DNA of 47,238 bases, from assembly GCA_003486385.1 (NCBI GenBank), contig DNFT01000066.1, forward strand, positions 1-47,238. Reading direction: 5' to 3'. The stretch's first letter is position 1; every line of letters starts with the position of its first letter. The notes below the pieces were generated by a model. It made no database searches. It was not told where the DNA came from and saw only the letters and a program-made list of their open reading frames with translations. Made by a program: the position numbers and the translations under genes. Of this stretch, positions 24,187 through 33,066 are shown in pieces. Origin of the DNA: Eubacterium sp. Its GTDB lineage: Bacteria; Bacillota; Clostridia; Lachnospirales; Lachnospiraceae.

Positions 24187-25323
24187 ATGAGTAGAAAAAT
24201 TATAATTGCTTTGATTGGAGCAGCGGTGGTTATGGCTGCCGGATGCAGTAAAAATACACAAGGTAATGTGAATGGTGGTAACACACGGAATGAGGCATCA
24301 CTTGAAGAGGGCAGTGAAACATTAAATGAAATGCAGACAGAGTTACATACAACGGAGGCTGAGAGTATGGGTGGACAGAATAATGCGGTTGATGAGGCAA
24401 TCAGACAGGAAAGAGAGAAGGTAGAACTGGAGACAGAGACAACACAGGCAGAGAGCACACAGGAGGAGAGAGTGCCTACGGCTGAGATTGGTGACAGGAT
24501 TCCGTCAAAGTATCTTATGCTTCAGATAAAGGAAGGCGGAAGGATAGAGCATATTACATACACAGCACATAACTACTTTGGAGATGGAGAGGAGATAGAA
24601 AAGAGTGCCAATGTGTATCTTCCATACGGCTACAGTGAGGAAAAGAGGTATAATGTGCTGTATCTCATGCATGGAATCGGTGGGGATGAGAACGAGTGGG
24701 AGATGACAGGAAACAGCTCCAAGGTTAAGTGCATGATGGACAATCTTGCTTATTATGGAGATATTGAACCTTTCATTGTTGTTACACCTAATGGACGTTC
24801 AAGCAGCAACTGCACTGCTTCAGAGGACTATAATTCTTTCTATGTATTTGGCAAGGAACTTAGAAATGACCTTATTCCGTATATAGAGAAAAATTATTCC
24901 ACCTATGCCGATTATGATGAAAATGGCTATGATATGAGCAGCACAAGAGAGCATCGTGCTATGGCAGGACTTTCGATGGGAGGCATGCAGACCATCAATA
25001 TAGGTCTTGATGAATGTACGGATTTATTCGGATATTTTGGGGCGTTTTCTGCAGCACCAACAAGCAATACGGCTCAGCAAACAGCGGATATTCTCAAGGA
25101 TAACCAGTATGAAATCTATTATTTCTACAATATCTGCGGGACTGAGGACAATATAGCATATCAAAGTGCTTCGGCAGCGGCTAAGAGTCTTCCTGATGTG
25201 TGTGAACAGTTCGACCCCGCTAAAAACTTTATGTGGCAGGAGGTAAAAGGGGCACATAACTTTAATGTGTGGTATCTGGGCTTCTACAATTTTGCACAGA
25301 TAGCATTTAAGATGAACAGATAG
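24187..25323 (+). CDS. Secreted lipoprotein esterase (CE1-like, feruloyl/acetylxylan type)
   Basis: A 378-residue lipoprotein: signal segment 1-19 ends in the lipobox MAAGC with Cys20, then a polar linker rich in Glu and Thr to about residue 100. The alpha/beta-hydrolase domain has NVLYLMHGIGGDENEW (oxyanion region), nucleophile Ser263 in GLSMGG, Asp321 in CGTEDN, and His357 in GAHNF. This matches esterase D/CE1 enzymes that remove ferulate or acetate from xylan, often found in xylanases as a module. Next to the GH39 xylosidase it suggests debranching of plant xylan outside the cell and cleavage inside. The exact ester is not readable. Gap to the xylosidase is 66 bases, so the two may be co-transcribed. 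Confidence 0.85.
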   Translation: MSRKIIIALIGAAVVMAAGCSKNTQGNVNGGNTRNEASLEEGSETLNEMQTELHTTEAESMGGQNNAVDEAIRQEREKVELETETTQAESTQEERVPTAEIGDRIPSKYLMLQIKEGGRIEHITYTAHNYFGDGEEIEKSANVYLPYGYSEEKRYNVLYLMHGIGGDENEWEMTGNSSKVKCMMDNLAYYGDIEPFIVVTPNGRSSSNCTASEDYNSFYVFGKELRNDLIPYIEKNYSTYADYDENGYDMSSTREHRAMAGLSMGGMQTINIGLDECTDLFGYFGAFSAAPTSNTAQQTADILKDNQYEIYYFYNICGTEDNIAYQSASAAAKSLPDVCEQFDPAKNFMWQEVKGAHNFNVWYLGFYNFAQIAFKMNR

Positions 25324-25348
25324 GCATGATGCGGTTAGCTCGGAATGC

Positions 25349-27181
25349 ATGATTATAGACCATGTAAATGCAGAATATGCGGTCATGGCGAACTGGAAGG
25401 AAACAGAGGTAGAAGGTGTGGTTGAAGAATGGCGCGTATACGGCAAAAGTGCCGATTTTAAGGCGATAGGAGAAAAATATAAGATAGATCAGGTTGTAGC
25501 GAGAGTCATAAGAAACAGGGACATTGTGACACCACAGCAGTATGAGGAGTACATAAATGGTGACTTATCCAGTCTTCACTCACCATGGCTTTTAAAGGAT
25601 ATGGACAGGGCGGCGCAGCTTGTAAAGAGTGCGATAGATAATAATGAGACTATAAGAATAGTTGGAGATTATGATATTGACGGAATCAATTCCATATACA
25701 TTCTGTACAGCGGCTTGAAGAGGCTTGGTGCCGATGTGGATTATGTTGTGCCGCACAGGGTTACGGATGGGTACGGCATAAATGAAAGACTTATAGACGA
25801 GGCGTATGATGAGGGCAGACAGGTTATAATAACCTGTGACAACGGAATTGCTGCCTACAGCCAGATAGAACATGCCAAGGCACTGGGGATGACTGTGGTG
25901 GTCACAGACCATCATGGCGTGCCGTTTGAGGAAAAAGCCGGCGAAAAGACGGAGATACTTCCGCCGGCGGATGCGGTTGTCGACCCGGCGAGGGCGGACT
26001 GTACATATCCGTGGAAGAAGATATGCGGTGCAGTTGTGGGAATGAAGCTTGTGCAGGCACTATATGAATTGTATAAAAGACCCGAGAACGAAATCTATGA
26101 TTTTCTTGAATTTGCTGCGATTGCCACTGTGGGTGATGTTGTTGACCTTCAAGGTGAGAATAGGACTATTGTCCGGTTGGGGCTTAAGAAAATAAAAAAT
26201 TCAGACAACCGGGGACTTAATGCCCTTATAGATCTGAATAAGCTTGACAGGGCAAGGATAACCTCATACCATGTGGGATTTGTTATAGGACCATGTCTGA
26301 ATGCGAGCGGCAGATTAGAGTCTGCAATGCTTGCCATCCGGATGCTTCTTGCAACGGATAAGGGTGAGGCGGAACACCTTGCCGGAGAGCTTGCAGCATT
26401 GAATGAGGAGCGAAAGGAGCTTACAAGACAGGGCGTTGAAAAGGCATTTGACATGATAGAGAACAGCTCACTTAAGGATGACAAGGTGCTTGTCGTGTAT
26501 CTGCCGGGCTGCCATGAGAGCATAGTGGGAATAATTGCAGGTAAGATAAGGGAGCATTACAATAAGCCGGTCATAGTATTTGCGGACGGTGAGGGCTGCC
26601 TTAAGGGCTCAGGGCGTTCAATAGAAGCCTACAATATGTTTGAAAAGCTGTCACAGTGTAAGGCGCTTCTCGCAAAATTCGGAGGACATCCGATGGCGGC
26701 AGGTATGTCGATAGAGCCGGATAAGCTTGATGAACTGAGAAGAAAGCTCAATGAATATTGTGGATTGACCGAGGAGGATCTGATACTTAAGGTATGGATA
26801 GATGTGCCTATGCCGTTAGAGTATATCTCGGAGAAGGTTATTGATGATTTATCGGTATTAGAGCCATTTGGAAAGGGAAACGAGAAGCCGGTGTTTGCCG
26901 ATACCGGCCTGCAGATAAAGAACCTTTCGCACATGGGAAAGGAAAGGCAGTTTACAAAAGTGATTTTTTCAAAGCAGGCGCAGTTTGTTGATGGTATTGG
27001 AAATCCTTTTGTCTCTGAGGTTACAATGGAGGCGGTAATGTTTTCGATAAATGAGGTGCTTGAGAATGCCTATGCTGCCGGAAACAAGGTCAATGTGTTA
27101 TACTATCCGTCTGTCAATGAATTTAACGGAAACAGAAAACTGCAGATAGTGCTAAGCTCGGTAAAGGTGTGCCGGGAATAG
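25349..27181 (+). CDS. recJ: Single-stranded-DNA-specific exonuclease RecJ
   Basis: A DHH-family nuclease that degrades single-stranded DNA 5' to 3' in recombination and mismatch repair. The metal motifs are DYDIDG at 107-112, CDNGI at about 163-167, and DHH at 187-189; later come GRLESA, and the DHHA1 region with GGHPMAAGMS. The C-terminal oligonucleotide-binding fold follows. At 610 residues it is within the family range. The start is uncertain: neither the ATG used here nor the ATG at 25385 has a convincing ribosome site, and the first 30 residues are not conserved in anything I know. The gene follows an esterase by 25 bases. Confidence 0.9.
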   Translation: MIIDHVNAEYAVMANWKETEVEGVVEEWRVYGKSADFKAIGEKYKIDQVVARVIRNRDIVTPQQYEEYINGDLSSLHSPWLLKDMDRAAQLVKSAIDNNETIRIVGDYDIDGINSIYILYSGLKRLGADVDYVVPHRVTDGYGINERLIDEAYDEGRQVIITCDNGIAAYSQIEHAKALGMTVVVTDHHGVPFEEKAGEKTEILPPADAVVDPARADCTYPWKKICGAVVGMKLVQALYELYKRPENEIYDFLEFAAIATVGDVVDLQGENRTIVRLGLKKIKNSDNRGLNALIDLNKLDRARITSYHVGFVIGPCLNASGRLESAMLAIRMLLATDKGEAEHLAGELAALNEERKELTRQGVEKAFDMIENSSLKDDKVLVVYLPGCHESIVGIIAGKIREHYNKPVIVFADGEGCLKGSGRSIEAYNMFEKLSQCKALLAKFGGHPMAAGMSIEPDKLDELRRKLNEYCGLTEEDLILKVWIDVPMPLEYISEKVIDDLSVLEPFGKGNEKPVFADTGLQIKNLSHMGKERQFTKVIFSKQAQFVDGIGNPFVSEVTMEAVMFSINEVLENAYAAGNKVNVLYYPSVNEFNGNRKLQIVLSSVKVCRE

Positions 27182-27206
27182 CAGGAAAGTTATTGTGAAA
27201 TGCTGA

Positions 27207-27235
27207 TTGAAATAAAATAGTATTGATGATAAAAT
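27207..27235 (+). promoter_or_regulatory. Probable promoter before the sugar isomerase-like gene
   Basis: TTGAAA (27207-27212), 17 bases, TAAAAT (27230-27235). It opens the surface-glycan gene block. The leader up to 27370 shows no other clear structure. Confidence 0.5.
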
Positions 27236-27369
27236 AAATGAGCAAAAATATATTGCTACATTTATGTGGCTGCACATATCCGGCAGGCACCGGTGTGAAT
27301 TAAGGTGCGTATATAAAAAAATAAACACAGACAAAATGCTGAAATATGTGCTGAGAAAGGATTAACAAT

Positions 27370-28218
27370 ATGAGAATAGGTGTAAGAGGACACGACGTGG
27401 AACATAGCAGTCTGGAGAATCTTTTTGAGAATATAGGTAATCAGGGATTTCACTGTACACAGCTGGCACTTTCAAAGGCGGTTAAGGAGTTCAAGGTCAA
27501 TAATGGAGTTATGACACCGGGACTTGCCTTCTATATAAAGGAGCTTTGTGAAAAGAATAAGGTTGACGTGGCAGTGCTTGGGTGTTATCTTAATTTAGCT
27601 AATCCTAATAAGGAGACACTTAAGAAAACACAGGATACCTACAAGGCACACATCCGCTTTGCCGGTCTTGTCGGAGCCGGAATGGTGGGAACTGAGACAG
27701 GTGCGGTTAATGAGGAGTACGCTTTTACACCGGACAATCACACAGATGAGGCTCTGGAGGTATTTATTGAGGGACTCCGCCCGGTTGTGGAATATGCTGA
27801 GAAGATGGGCGTTATCATTGCAATAGAGCCGGTATATAAGCATATAGTATGTAATTTCGAGCGTGCAAGAAGGGTGCTTGACGCGATTGACTCGCCGAAT
27901 CTTCAGCTTATATTTGACCCGGTTAATGTATTGTATGCAGGCAATTATGAGAAGCAGGATGAGATTATCCGCAAAGCATTTGAATTGTGCGGCAATGATA
28001 TATGCTGTATGCACCTTAAGGATTTCGTGCTGGAGAATGGTGAGATGAAGTCGGTAAGGTCGGGAAGCGGGCTTCTTAATTATCCTCTCCTTATGAGCTA
28101 TGTTAAGACATATAAGCCTTTTGTGCACTGTCTGCTTGAGAACACCAGGCCGGAGAATGCGGTGGAGGCGAAACACTTTGTTGAGGAGCAGTATGGTAAG
28201 GCAGAGCTGTTAAACTGA
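27370..28218 (+). CDS. Sugar phosphate isomerase/epimerase (xylose isomerase-like TIM barrel)
   Basis: A 282-residue single-domain TIM barrel of the AP-endonuclease-2 / xylose isomerase-like family. Typical metal-site segments are present: IAIEPVYKHIV (a Glu), LQLIFDPVNVLYAGN (Asp), CMHLKDF (His), and HCLLENT late in the chain. Members isomerise or epimerise sugars and inositols (IolE, IolI) and keto-acid sugars, so the exact reaction cannot be named. GAAAGGA precedes the ATG. It begins a run of five same-strand genes ending with galE that together look like sugar supply and transfer. It might alternatively be a stand-alone catabolic enzyme. Confidence 0.8.
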   Translation: MRIGVRGHDVEHSSLENLFENIGNQGFHCTQLALSKAVKEFKVNNGVMTPGLAFYIKELCEKNKVDVAVLGCYLNLANPNKETLKKTQDTYKAHIRFAGLVGAGMVGTETGAVNEEYAFTPDNHTDEALEVFIEGLRPVVEYAEKMGVIIAIEPVYKHIVCNFERARRVLDAIDSPNLQLIFDPVNVLYAGNYEKQDEIIRKAFELCGNDICCMHLKDFVLENGEMKSVRSGSGLLNYPLLMSYVKTYKPFVHCLLENTRPENAVEAKHFVEEQYGKAELLN

Positions 28219-28299
28219 TGGACAGGCTTGTGCCGGTTACTCGCAAAACAGCTTACATAGTAATAATTTTGCAGTTAATAATTTCGGAGGGAGTACATT

Positions 28300-29178
28300 A
28301 TGCCTAAGTTTTATGAGCCGGAGCAGTTAAAGCACCTGCAGAAGCTTGAGATGGAGATACTGACAGATTTTAAAAGGATCTGTGATGAGAATAATCTGAT
28401 ATATTTTGGCTATGCCGGGACAGGCATAGGGGCGCTGCGGCATAAGGGGTATATACCATGGGATGACGATATAGATATCTCAATGCCGCGAAAGGATTAT
28501 GAGCGTTTTATGGAGCTTGTGACAGAGCAGATGGGCGATAAGTATGAGGTGCTTAACACCGAGACGGACATCAACTATCCGCTTGCGACCACAAGACTTG
28601 TGCTTAAGGGGACGAAATTCAGGGAATACTCAATGAAGGATGTTGATTGTAATTGGGGAATATTCCTTGACCTGTATGCGCTTGACAATGCGGCAGATGG
28701 TAAGCTTGCATACTGGTGGCAGATGTGGACGGCATGGTTCTGGGGAAAGCTTCTTATCCTCAGAAGCATTCCAAGACCATATCTGTATGTACACGGGCTC
28801 ACAGCTAAGCTTGTCACGGCAGCATGTGTTGCAGGGCATTATCTTATGAAGCAGCTTGGTATTTCAAAGGAATGGCTGTACATGAAGATGGAGAAGGCGA
28901 GCAGAAGGTACGAGAATGTCAGAACCGGGAGAATAGCATATTTCTGTGACCCTCTTCCGTATACAAATACATTTTCCGTGGATGATATTTACCCATTAAG
29001 AGAGCTTCCGTATGAGGATACGACACTTCCTTTCCCGAATCACCTTGAGGAGCTTCTCACTAAGATGTATGGCGATTATATGACACCGCCGCCTGTGGAA
29101 AAGCGAAAGACACATTTCCCTTATGAGCTTGACTTCGGACCATATGCACCTGATGACAGCAAGGCGGATAGAAACTGA
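28300..29178 (+). CDS. LicD-family phosphotransferase
   Basis: A 292-residue protein of the LicD family, whose founding member transfers phosphocholine onto surface sugars; others transfer ribitol phosphate or related groups. The nucleotidyltransferase-like core is clear: YFGYAGTGIGALRHKGYIPW followed by the metal-binding Asp cluster at residues 55-59 (DDDID), with the later signature FREYSMKDVDCNWGIFLDLYALD. GGAGGG lies before the ATG. It is followed by two glycosyltransferases. No signal or membrane helix is obvious; a weakly hydrophobic Trp-rich stretch at about 138-160 may touch the membrane. The donor group is unknown. Confidence 0.88.
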   Translation: MPKFYEPEQLKHLQKLEMEILTDFKRICDENNLIYFGYAGTGIGALRHKGYIPWDDDIDISMPRKDYERFMELVTEQMGDKYEVLNTETDINYPLATTRLVLKGTKFREYSMKDVDCNWGIFLDLYALDNAADGKLAYWWQMWTAWFWGKLLILRSIPRPYLYVHGLTAKLVTAACVAGHYLMKQLGISKEWLYMKMEKASRRYENVRTGRIAYFCDPLPYTNTFSVDDIYPLRELPYEDTTLPFPNHLEELLTKMYGDYMTPPPVEKRKTHFPYELDFGPYAPDDSKADRN

Positions 29179-29279
29179 AAATGACTGTATTCAGATATAT
29201 AGAGCCATTACGCAAAACGCAGGAATTAATAAGGAAATTATAATAAAATTCAGAATAGAAATGAATAGGAGACATTGTT

Positions 29280-30428
29280 ATGTCCTACGAGTATGAACTG
29301 ACCATTCTCATGCCCTGTCTTAACGAGGCGGAGACGTTGGAGACATGTATAAAAAAGGCACAGACCTTTTTGAGAGAGAATAATGTTAACGGAGAGGTGC
29401 TTATCGCGGATAACGGAAGCACGGACGGCTCACGTGAGATTGCCGTGAAGGCGGGAGCAAGAGTTGTTCCGATTGCACAGCGTGGCTATGGCGCAGCACT
29501 TATAGGTGGCTGCGAGGCGGCAAAAGGAGAGTATGTTATCATGGGTGATGCGGATGACAGCTATGATTTTCTTCACCTTATGCCCTTCCTTGAAAAGCTT
29601 CGTGAAGGCTATGAGCTTGTCATGGGTAATCGTTTTAAGGGAGGTATTGCCAAGGGAGCTATGCCGCCGCTTCACAGATACATCGGTAATCCTGTGCTGT
29701 CATTTATAGGGCGTCTGTTCTACAAGAGTGATATTGGCGACTTCCACTGCGGACTGCGCGGATATAAGAGGGATTCCATCATGAAGCTGGGACTTCAGAC
29801 AATCGGTATGGAGTATGCCAGTGAAATGGTTGTGAAGGCTACACTCTATAAGCTTAAGATAACAGAGGTGCCGACAACACTCTCTCCTGATGGAAGAAGT
29901 AGGGCACCGCATCTTAGAAGCTTCCATGATGGATGGAGACATCTCAAGTTCCTGCTTATGCACAGCCCGAGCTGGCTTTTCCTGTATCCGGGAATATTTT
30001 TTACTGCGCTTGGAGCAGTGCTTATGTGTATTCTCGCCGCTAACACTATTACAATCGGCGAGGTTGGATTTGATATAAATACACTTTTGTATACATCGGC
30101 TATGCTTATGATTGGCGTCAACCTTATTCTGTTCAATGCATTTACAAGGACTTATGCAAGGGTGACAGGTTTTATACCTATGCCTGAGAATGAGAAAAAG
30201 AAGTTTTTTACTGTTGATAAAGGAATCTTTATCGGAGCGGTGTTGTTTATAATCGGTCTTGTGCTCACGATAATGGCACTTGTCGGCTGGAACAGCAGGA
30301 ATTTCGGGCAGCTTAACCCACAGGAGATGATGAGACTTACAATTCCTGCCGTGACCTTCATGGTTACAGGTGTACAGGTGTTGTTCGGAAGCTTTTTTAT
30401 CGGAATCCTTGAGATTAAGCATAAGTAA
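29280..30428 (+). CDS. Membrane-anchored GT2 glycosyltransferase (dolichyl-phosphate mannosyltransferase-like)
   Basis: A 382-residue GT-A enzyme. The donor-site motifs are DNGSTDGS at 44-51 and DADDSYDF at 90-97, and the acceptor-side GDFHCGLRGYKRD occurs near 155. From about residue 235 four hydrophobic helices follow. This is the architecture of enzymes that load sugars on polyprenyl phosphate at the cytoplasmic membrane face (DPM1/GtrB/CsbB-like). It likely supplies a lipid-linked sugar for a cell-surface polymer. AGGAG lies upstream of the ATG. It lies 101 bases after the LicD gene and 26 bases before a second glycosyltransferase. Confidence 0.88.
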   Translation: MSYEYELTILMPCLNEAETLETCIKKAQTFLRENNVNGEVLIADNGSTDGSREIAVKAGARVVPIAQRGYGAALIGGCEAAKGEYVIMGDADDSYDFLHLMPFLEKLREGYELVMGNRFKGGIAKGAMPPLHRYIGNPVLSFIGRLFYKSDIGDFHCGLRGYKRDSIMKLGLQTIGMEYASEMVVKATLYKLKITEVPTTLSPDGRSRAPHLRSFHDGWRHLKFLLMHSPSWLFLYPGIFFTALGAVLMCILAANTITIGEVGFDINTLLYTSAMLMIGVNLILFNAFTRTYARVTGFIPMPENEKKKFFTVDKGIFIGAVLFIIGLVLTIMALVGWNSRNFGQLNPQEMMRLTIPAVTFMVTGVQVLFGSFFIGILEIKHK

Positions 30429-30454
30429 AATAAAAGCAGTGATATGGGGTTTTT

Positions 30455-31270
30455 ATGAAAAAAGATTATTCAGATAAACACACTTTTGTAATCTGTGCAT
30501 ACAAGGAGAGCGCTTTTCTTGAGGAGTGTATAGAATCACTTGAGGAGCAGACGGTCACAAGCACCATCATAATGGTGACTTCAACACCTTGCGATTATAT
30601 AAGCAATATGGCACAGAAGCATGGAATTGAGCTCTATGTGAATGATGGTGAGACAGGCATAAGCGCAGACTGGAATTTCGGAATCAGCATGGCAAAGACA
30701 CAGTATGTGACGGTGGCACATCAGGATGACGTATATAGAAGGAATTATACCGTGGAATGTATGCATGCCATGGAGAATGACCGAAGACCGCTTATATTTT
30801 TTACGAACTATGAGGAGCTTAGGAATGGTGAAACATGCCATAAGAATAAGCTTCTTACAGTAAAGAGGCTTATGCTGTCACCGCTTGGCATAGGGACGAA
30901 GGAGCATAGATTGTTCGCACATTCGGTTTTCGTAAGGAGAAGGATACTGTCAATGGGAAATCCGGTATGCTGTCCGTCGGTCACATTTAACATGGAGCTT
31001 ATGCCTGAAAAGATATTCACGGTAGGTATGAAGAGCAATGTTGACTGGGAGGCATGGGAGAAGCTCTCAAGGCTTAAGGGGGGATTTCTCTATGCGACCA
31101 GACCTCTGTGCTACCACCGTATTCATCAGGAATCAACTACCTCTGAGATAATAGCGGATAACGGCAGGACAGAGGAAGATTATCAAATGTACTGTAAATT
31201 TTGGCCAAAATGGATTGCAAGATTTCTGTTACATTGGTATACTGATAGTCAGAAAAGTAATTCTTTATAA
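30455..31270 (+). CDS. GT2 glycosyltransferase
   Basis: A 271-residue GT-A fold transferase. The first strand is TFVICAYKESAFLEECIESL, and the donor/metal motif HQDD lies at residues 89-92, with a GISADWNFG segment at about 68-76. It lacks membrane helices. The late WEAWEKLSRLKGGFLY followed by RPLCYHRIH resembles transferases for capsule or teichoic-acid-linked sugars. It lies 26 bases after the membrane-bound transferase and 45 before galE, all on one strand, so a shared pathway is likely. The sugar and acceptor cannot be read. Confidence 0.85.
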   Translation: MKKDYSDKHTFVICAYKESAFLEECIESLEEQTVTSTIIMVTSTPCDYISNMAQKHGIELYVNDGETGISADWNFGISMAKTQYVTVAHQDDVYRRNYTVECMHAMENDRRPLIFFTNYEELRNGETCHKNKLLTVKRLMLSPLGIGTKEHRLFAHSVFVRRRILSMGNPVCCPSVTFNMELMPEKIFTVGMKSNVDWEAWEKLSRLKGGFLYATRPLCYHRIHQESTTSEIIADNGRTEEDYQMYCKFWPKWIARFLLHWYTDSQKSNSL

Positions 31271-31315
31271 GATTAACATACTTTTTAATATTGAATAGGT
31301 TAGGAGGAATTAGCT

Positions 31316-32326
31316 ATGTCAATTCTTGTTACAGGTGGAGCGGGCTTTATCGGAAGCCATACCGTGGTAGAACTTATGAATGCAGGCTATGATGTTGTTA
31401 TTGTGGACAACCTTGTCAATGCCAGCGAGAAATCAATCGAGAGGATTGAGCAGATTGTAGGAAAGAAAGTTAAGTTCTATAAGGTGGATATCAATGATAG
31501 AGATGGACTTAATGAAGTATTTGACAAGGAGCAGATTGACTCCTGTATACATTTTGCAGGACTTAAGGCAGTAGGAGAGTCAGTTGTTAAACCGCTTGAG
31601 TATTATTCGAATAATATTTCCGGTACACTTGTGCTTCTTGATGTTATGAGAAAGCATAATGTAAAGAATATAGTATTCTCATCATCTGCTACTGTATACG
31701 GCAACCCTGCATTCATTCCTATCACGGAGGAGTGCCCTAAGGGACAGTGTACGAACCCTTACGGCTGGACGAAGTCCATGTTAGAGCAGATTTTATCCGA
31801 CCTTTACAGGGCGGATAATGAGTGGAATGTAATTTTACTCCGCTATTTTAATCCTATCGGCGCACATGAGAGCGGACTTATAGGAGAGAACCCTAATGGT
31901 ATTCCTAACAACCTTATGCCGTACATCACACAGGTGGCTGTCGGAAGACTTAAGGAGCTATCGGTATTCGGCAATGATTATGACACACCGGATGGAACAG
32001 GTGTGAGAGATTACATCCATGTTGTTGATCTTGCGATAGGTCATGTAAGGGCTATGGAGAAGATTAAGGAGAATCCGGGCCTTAAGATATATAACCTTGG
32101 AACAGGTAAGGGAAGCTCGGTTCTTGATATTGTGAAGGCCTTCGAGGCAGCCAATGGAATTAAGATTCCTTATGTTATCAAGGCAAGACGTGCGGGAGAT
32201 ATCGCTACATGTTATGCAGATGCCTCACTTGCCGAGAAGGAACTTCACTGGAAGGCGGAGAGAGACTTAAAGAAGATGTGCGAGGATTCATGGAGATTCC
32301 AGAAGAATAATCCGAATGGTTACTAA
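31316..32326 (+). CDS. galE: UDP-glucose 4-epimerase
   Basis: A 336-residue short-chain dehydrogenase-type epimerase that interconverts UDP-glucose and UDP-galactose (and possibly the N-acetyl forms). NAD binding is shown by GGAGFIGSH at residues 7-15; the catalytic set is Ser124 with Tyr149 and Lys153 (YGWTK); NLMPYITQVAVGRLKELSVFG and DGTGVRDYIHVVDLA are GalE hallmarks. AGGAGG lies upstream of the ATG. It closes the LicD/glycosyltransferase run and could supply UDP-galactose to it, while also serving the general Leloir pathway. Confidence 0.96.
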   Translation: MSILVTGGAGFIGSHTVVELMNAGYDVVIVDNLVNASEKSIERIEQIVGKKVKFYKVDINDRDGLNEVFDKEQIDSCIHFAGLKAVGESVVKPLEYYSNNISGTLVLLDVMRKHNVKNIVFSSSATVYGNPAFIPITEECPKGQCTNPYGWTKSMLEQILSDLYRADNEWNVILLRYFNPIGAHESGLIGENPNGIPNNLMPYITQVAVGRLKELSVFGNDYDTPDGTGVRDYIHVVDLAIGHVRAMEKIKENPGLKIYNLGTGKGSSVLDIVKAFEAANGIKIPYVIKARRAGDIATCYADASLAEKELHWKAERDLKKMCEDSWRFQKNNPNGY

Positions 32327-32331
32327 AATTG

Positions 32332-32360
32332 TTGACTATATGAATAAGTGCTGGTAGAAT
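32332..32360 (+). promoter_or_regulatory. Promoter of apt
   Basis: TTGACT (32332-32337), 17 bases, TAGAAT (32355-32360); the start codon is about 55 bases further on. Confidence 0.65.
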
Positions 32361-32414
32361 ATATCGGTCAGTCCTACTGTACAATGAACAGAATTTTGGA
32401 GGATATATTAAGAT

Positions 32415-32939
32415 ATGAAAAAACTTGAAGATTATGTAAGAAGCATACCGGATTTCCCGGAGCCGGGAATCATTTTCCGCGATGTCACAAGCGTTCTTCA
32501 GGAGGCTGATGGTCTTCAGCTTTCAATCAACGGTATCATGGATAAGCTTAAGGATGTGGACTTTGATGTTGTGGTAGGTCCTGAGTCGAGAGGCTTCATT
32601 TTCGGCGTTCCTGTTGCGTATAGCATGAAGAAGGCGTTCGTGCCTGTCCGCAAGAAGGGCAAGCTTCCATGTGAGACAATTTCCATGGAGTATGACCTTG
32701 AGTACGGCAGTGCGGTCATTGAGATGCACAAGGATTCAATCAAGCCGGGTCAGAAGGTTGTCATTATTGATGACCTCATCGCTACAGGCGGCACGATTGA
32801 AGCTATTACCAAGCTTGTTGAGCAGCTTGGAGGCGAGGTTGTTAAGATTGTTTTCCTTATGGAACTCGCAGGACTTGATGGACGTAAGAAGCTCGCAAAA
32901 TATGACGTTGAATCAGTTATCCGCTACGAAGGAAAGTAA
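32415..32939 (+). CDS. apt: Adenine phosphoribosyltransferase
   Basis: A 174-residue purine-salvage enzyme that joins adenine with PRPP to give AMP. The PRPP-binding motif VVIIDDLIATGGT is at about residues 114-126; the N-terminal IPDFPEPGIIFRDVT, the PESRGFIFG loop and PVRKKGKLPCETIS are all typical of Apt. GGAGG precedes the ATG. It has its own promoter and terminator. It lies directly before relA/spoT, a gene order common in Firmicutes (apt-relA) and of interest because (p)ppGpp controls purine metabolism. Confidence 0.97.
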   Translation: MKKLEDYVRSIPDFPEPGIIFRDVTSVLQEADGLQLSINGIMDKLKDVDFDVVVGPESRGFIFGVPVAYSMKKAFVPVRKKGKLPCETISMEYDLEYGSAVIEMHKDSIKPGQKVVIIDDLIATGGTIEAITKLVEQLGGEVVKIVFLMELAGLDGRKKLAKYDVESVIRYEGK

Positions 32940-32954
32940 TATTTTTTTATTGAT

Positions 32955-32996
32955 ATAGGGCACCGTTGCCATATACAACGGTGTCCTATGTTTTTT
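32955..32996 (+). terminator. Terminator of apt
   Basis: ATAGGGCACCGTTG (32955-32968) pairs with CAACGGTGTCCTAT (32976-32989) over 14 bases with one G-U pair. Six T follow at 32991-32996. Confidence 0.95.
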
Positions 32997-33005
32997 ATAA
33001 AATAT

Positions 33006-33034
33006 TTGCATTTTTATGTGAATAAATCTATAAT
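33006..33034 (+). promoter_or_regulatory. Promoter of the relA operon
   Basis: TTGCAT (33006-33011), 17 bases, TATAAT (33029-33034), about 30 bases before the relA start. Confidence 0.75.
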
Positions 33035-33066
33035 AAAGAAATAAGCTTATATATAGAGGTGATTGC

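Noticed and set aside
29700..30422. Long minus-strand open frame of 240 codons
   Set aside because: It lies wholly within the well-supported GT2 gene on the other strand, is rich in Lys/His/Cys without family motifs, and has no ribosome site.
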